A program made the position numbers and the translations under genes. A DNA stretch of 64,000 nt from Pardosa pseudoannulata (Eukaryota > Arthropoda > Arachnida > Araneae > Lycosidae): the NCBI GenBank assembly GCA_032207245.1, contig CM063507.1:90516560-90580559 (forward strand). Direction: 5' to 3'. Shown piece by piece: positions 61,569-64,000 of this stretch. Position 1 is the stretch's first letter, and each line of letters opens with the position of its first letter. Under the pieces are notes generated by a model. It searched no databases. It was given only the letters and a program-made list of their open reading frames with translations, and was not told the origin of the DNA.

Positions 61569-64000
61569 ACAAACAAATATTTAAGTTGTGAAGGTGTTAT
61601 CTGTGTTCTATACATCAGTTGGAAATGGCGACAAAAAAAATTGTAAAGATTAATTGATATATTTTCTTTGAAGTTTTTTTGGTGATCTTAGCCTGTGTTT
61701 AGCTGGGAAAAATTATCAAAATTGTGTCGGTTCTGTTATTAGTTTTGATATTAATTACTTCGTATTTTTTCTATAAAAGAAAATTTTTCTTGCAAATGTT
61801 TAATGTCCATTTGCCTTTGAACTCCATGTTAATAACATACACAATTCTTTTTATTCTGTACATTTAGAAATTTGGTAGTTGATTGATAAAATTTCTGTGA
61901 AAATTGAGTCTTACATGCGGAAGTTTGAATATGTAATAATGGAAAACACCAGCAATTATGAAAAACAATTGTTGAGGTTGCTTCTACACTGTTTAAACAG
62001 TTGTTGCCCATTAGTCTGTATTTAGTCAATAATGATAAAAAAAGCTTCATATATTACAGAATATTTTCTGTTGAAAATGTTTGTTTTATTAGTCTTTTCT
62101 ACTGATAAAACTTTCTTTCTGACAACTATTTCTTGTCTTGGTCTTGAAATCCGTAATTGAAAAATCTTCCTAAAAATTGTCTCCATCTATTTTGTGTAGA
62201 GTCATCTAAAAAAAGCAGATAATTTAGTCTGGAATACATATGAAGATCTTTGTCTATTCTCAAATCATGAACGTAAAATTCACAAAATAAATATTACATA
62301 CAGTTGTTTTTGTTGTATGTTTATAGTGCAAATCATACATACGGTTTTTTTAAAAAAAAATCTACATTTAAAAGAGTATAAGATAATAAAACCTTACAAA
62401 AAAGTTGTAAATTAGTTTCTAGAAAAATCGTAGATGAAAGTCTCTAACATCATGAAAATGAAAAACATTGTAAAATAGAAAATTCTTACTTGTTTTTAAA
62501 AATGGATTTGGAATTGTGTGAATTTTAAAATTTTAATAAAAACAGTTGTGGTTTCATACATTTTTCTATAAATGACAAATCGTTTTCTTGCACATATTTT
62601 TCATTAAAAGTCGGATACCACTTTCATAATTTAAGTTTCTTTTCTGCATTTTATCATTGTTGGAAAATCCTCAGTTGAATTAAAAAACTCAAACTTTGGT
62701 TCTCTGCTGGTATCTATTTTTAAAAATTTTTTAAAAAAGTATGAGTTAAGGGATTTTTATTAGTGTTTGGCATACTCAAAAATCGACTCAGATGAGATAC
62801 AGTTAAAACACTGGAGACATTAAAACGGTTTTAACTTTATGGAAATTTCCTTTTCGTGAAGTTACACAAGTTGCAAATATTTTGCATAAATATATGGAAC
62901 TAGAAGCTGTAAAAATTGTGGAGATTTTATCTTTTTTGTGCTCCTATATCTGTAAAATATTTTTTAAATTTTTGAAAAATGGAAGAAATTAGTCTGATTT
63001 TAATATTCTATTTTTCATCAATGTTCCATTAAAATCTTTCTTCAAATGTTTTGTGTCCGTTAGACTGTAGAATCCAAGTTGATGAAATATTCCTAGTTTG
63101 TTGCTGTGCTGTACATTAAGTAGCGATTCTGTGTTGTCTGGAGAAAATTGGTGATATAATTTCGACTTTCATTTGAGCAGTTGAAGAAACTTTAGTGTAA
63201 TCGGTTTTTAAAAATTTACAAAAATGCACATAACTCGTGTACTTTGCATGCATTTGGAGATAGTTGGAAAGGTCCTTTAACTGTCAGATAAGAGACTGTC
63301 TTGGAATTATTTGCCCTCTAAATTGTATAAAACTTCATTATAATTTACATAAGTTTTAAAGATACTGTTTCTTTTTGTATACCTTGAGATAGCAATAGTA
63401 AAGTTTAAAAATAGCTGTGTATATGAATTGATACTTCTTTCTTAGCACAATTGTTATCATGTAGTCACTTAACTCTGTATGTAAAAAAATTTAAAACTTA
63501 AAGTGGATGATGTAAATTGAGTTTGTGCTTATTTCATAAAGTATTACATTAATAAGAAATCTTCTTTGCAAAATTTGACTGTTCATAAACATTCATGTTT
63601 ATAAGATATTCCAAATTTATCTTATACATTGAGTAGATGTGGTGGTGGTTGATTGAGAAAGTTTCTCAGTTGAGTTATTCTTAAATAAAAAAAGTTTTTG
63701 TTGTATGTGAAAAGAAACACAGGCAGTTACAAAAAATATTTGTGGAGTCGTGATTATGTTCTACGTATAAACATTTAATGCCTCTTAGTCTGCGTTACCT
63801 CTATTTAGAAAAAAAAATTGTTTCTCCTGAATTGAGTTTATTATTCTGTTAGTTGTCATACATTGTTCTATTGAGAAGTAATTTTAATTTCATGAAGTTG
63901 TGTTTCTATTGGCCTGTAGAAACCATTTTATAAAAACTTTCATTGTTGTTTTCATCCTCTGCATTAAGTAGTGACCTCGGTTGTTGGCTGGAGAAAATTG

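Larger units (their letters stand above)
50123..64000. repeat. Copy C of the duplicated segment, open at the right edge
   Basis: Matches B from 37401 to 50022, then continues past B's end. It lacks B's 418-bp insertion, and has a LINE relic and a GC-richer insert that B lacks. From about 58.3 to 62.9 kb it differs from B by many one- to four-base deletions, while 63.0-63.75 kb is again almost identical. Stretches 50.28-52.34 and 52.55-55.4 kb hold no recognised gene. Confidence 0.93.
55440..64000. repeat. Degenerate 0.5-kb tandem family (copy C)
   Basis: Counterpart of 43180-50022, interrupted by the LINE relic. It extends the array past the end of copy B: another core lies at about 63.92-64.0 kb (aaccattttataaaaactttc, gcattaagtag, ggttgttggctggagaaaatt). 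Confidence 0.72.

Overview
This is an AT-rich eukaryotic nuclear window with long introns, tRNA-derived SINEs, relics of several transposon superfamilies and two 100-base scaffold gaps. The repeat content (TTAA-flanked piggyBac-type elements, Ty3/gypsy and I/Jockey-type retroelement relics) fits a metazoan, plausibly an arthropod. I cannot name a species. There are no bacterial-style genes or operons, and most open frames in the window are chance or repeat-derived.

Left part (1-10.5 kb) is a graveyard of mobile elements: a SINE, two piggyBac-family elements of one family in opposite orientations (1002-1876 and 6891-7852), a gypsy integrase relic on + (about 4.93-5.28 kb), gypsy reverse transcriptase relics on - with an internal tandem duplication (5.56-6.66 kb), and a probable LTR of 991 bp (8127-9117).

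Centre (10.5-24.8 kb) holds the one convincing cellular-type gene, on +. Seven exons with good splice signals and matching phases encode the C-terminal part of a protein I do not recognise; the 5' end is outside the window or unseen. It has a leading alpha-helical-looking segment, a basic NLS-like segment, a Thr/Ala-rich segment, a poly-Ala run, about 31 copies of an 8-residue repeat (PSRLPTAG type) and an acidic tail. As assembled, the repeat exon carries a net frame error caused by four off-length repeat units. If every unit were 24 nt, both exon ends would agree in frame. Just after the stop codon lies a second, non-coding 25-bp minisatellite with the same core as the coding repeat. Its introns hold further TTAA-type elements and SINEs.

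Right part (24.8-64 kb) has no convincing cellular gene. It is built of overlapping copies of one region separated by the two N-gaps: copy A (25104-33000), copy B (33101-50022) and copy C (50123-64000). A matches the first half of B, and C matches the second half of B. Each full copy contains a dead piggyBac element whose transposase is broken by stops and frameshifts and has Ala in place of the first catalytic Asp. Further right, B and C consist of a very degenerate tandem family with a period near 0.5 kb, plus a better-kept 310-bp tandem repeat. B carries a 418-bp insertion with a 10-bp target duplication; C carries a LINE RNase H relic and a GC-richer insert that B lacks. The layout is partly or wholly what unpurged haplotypes would give, but three distinguishable versions of one segment argue that at least one true duplication may exist.
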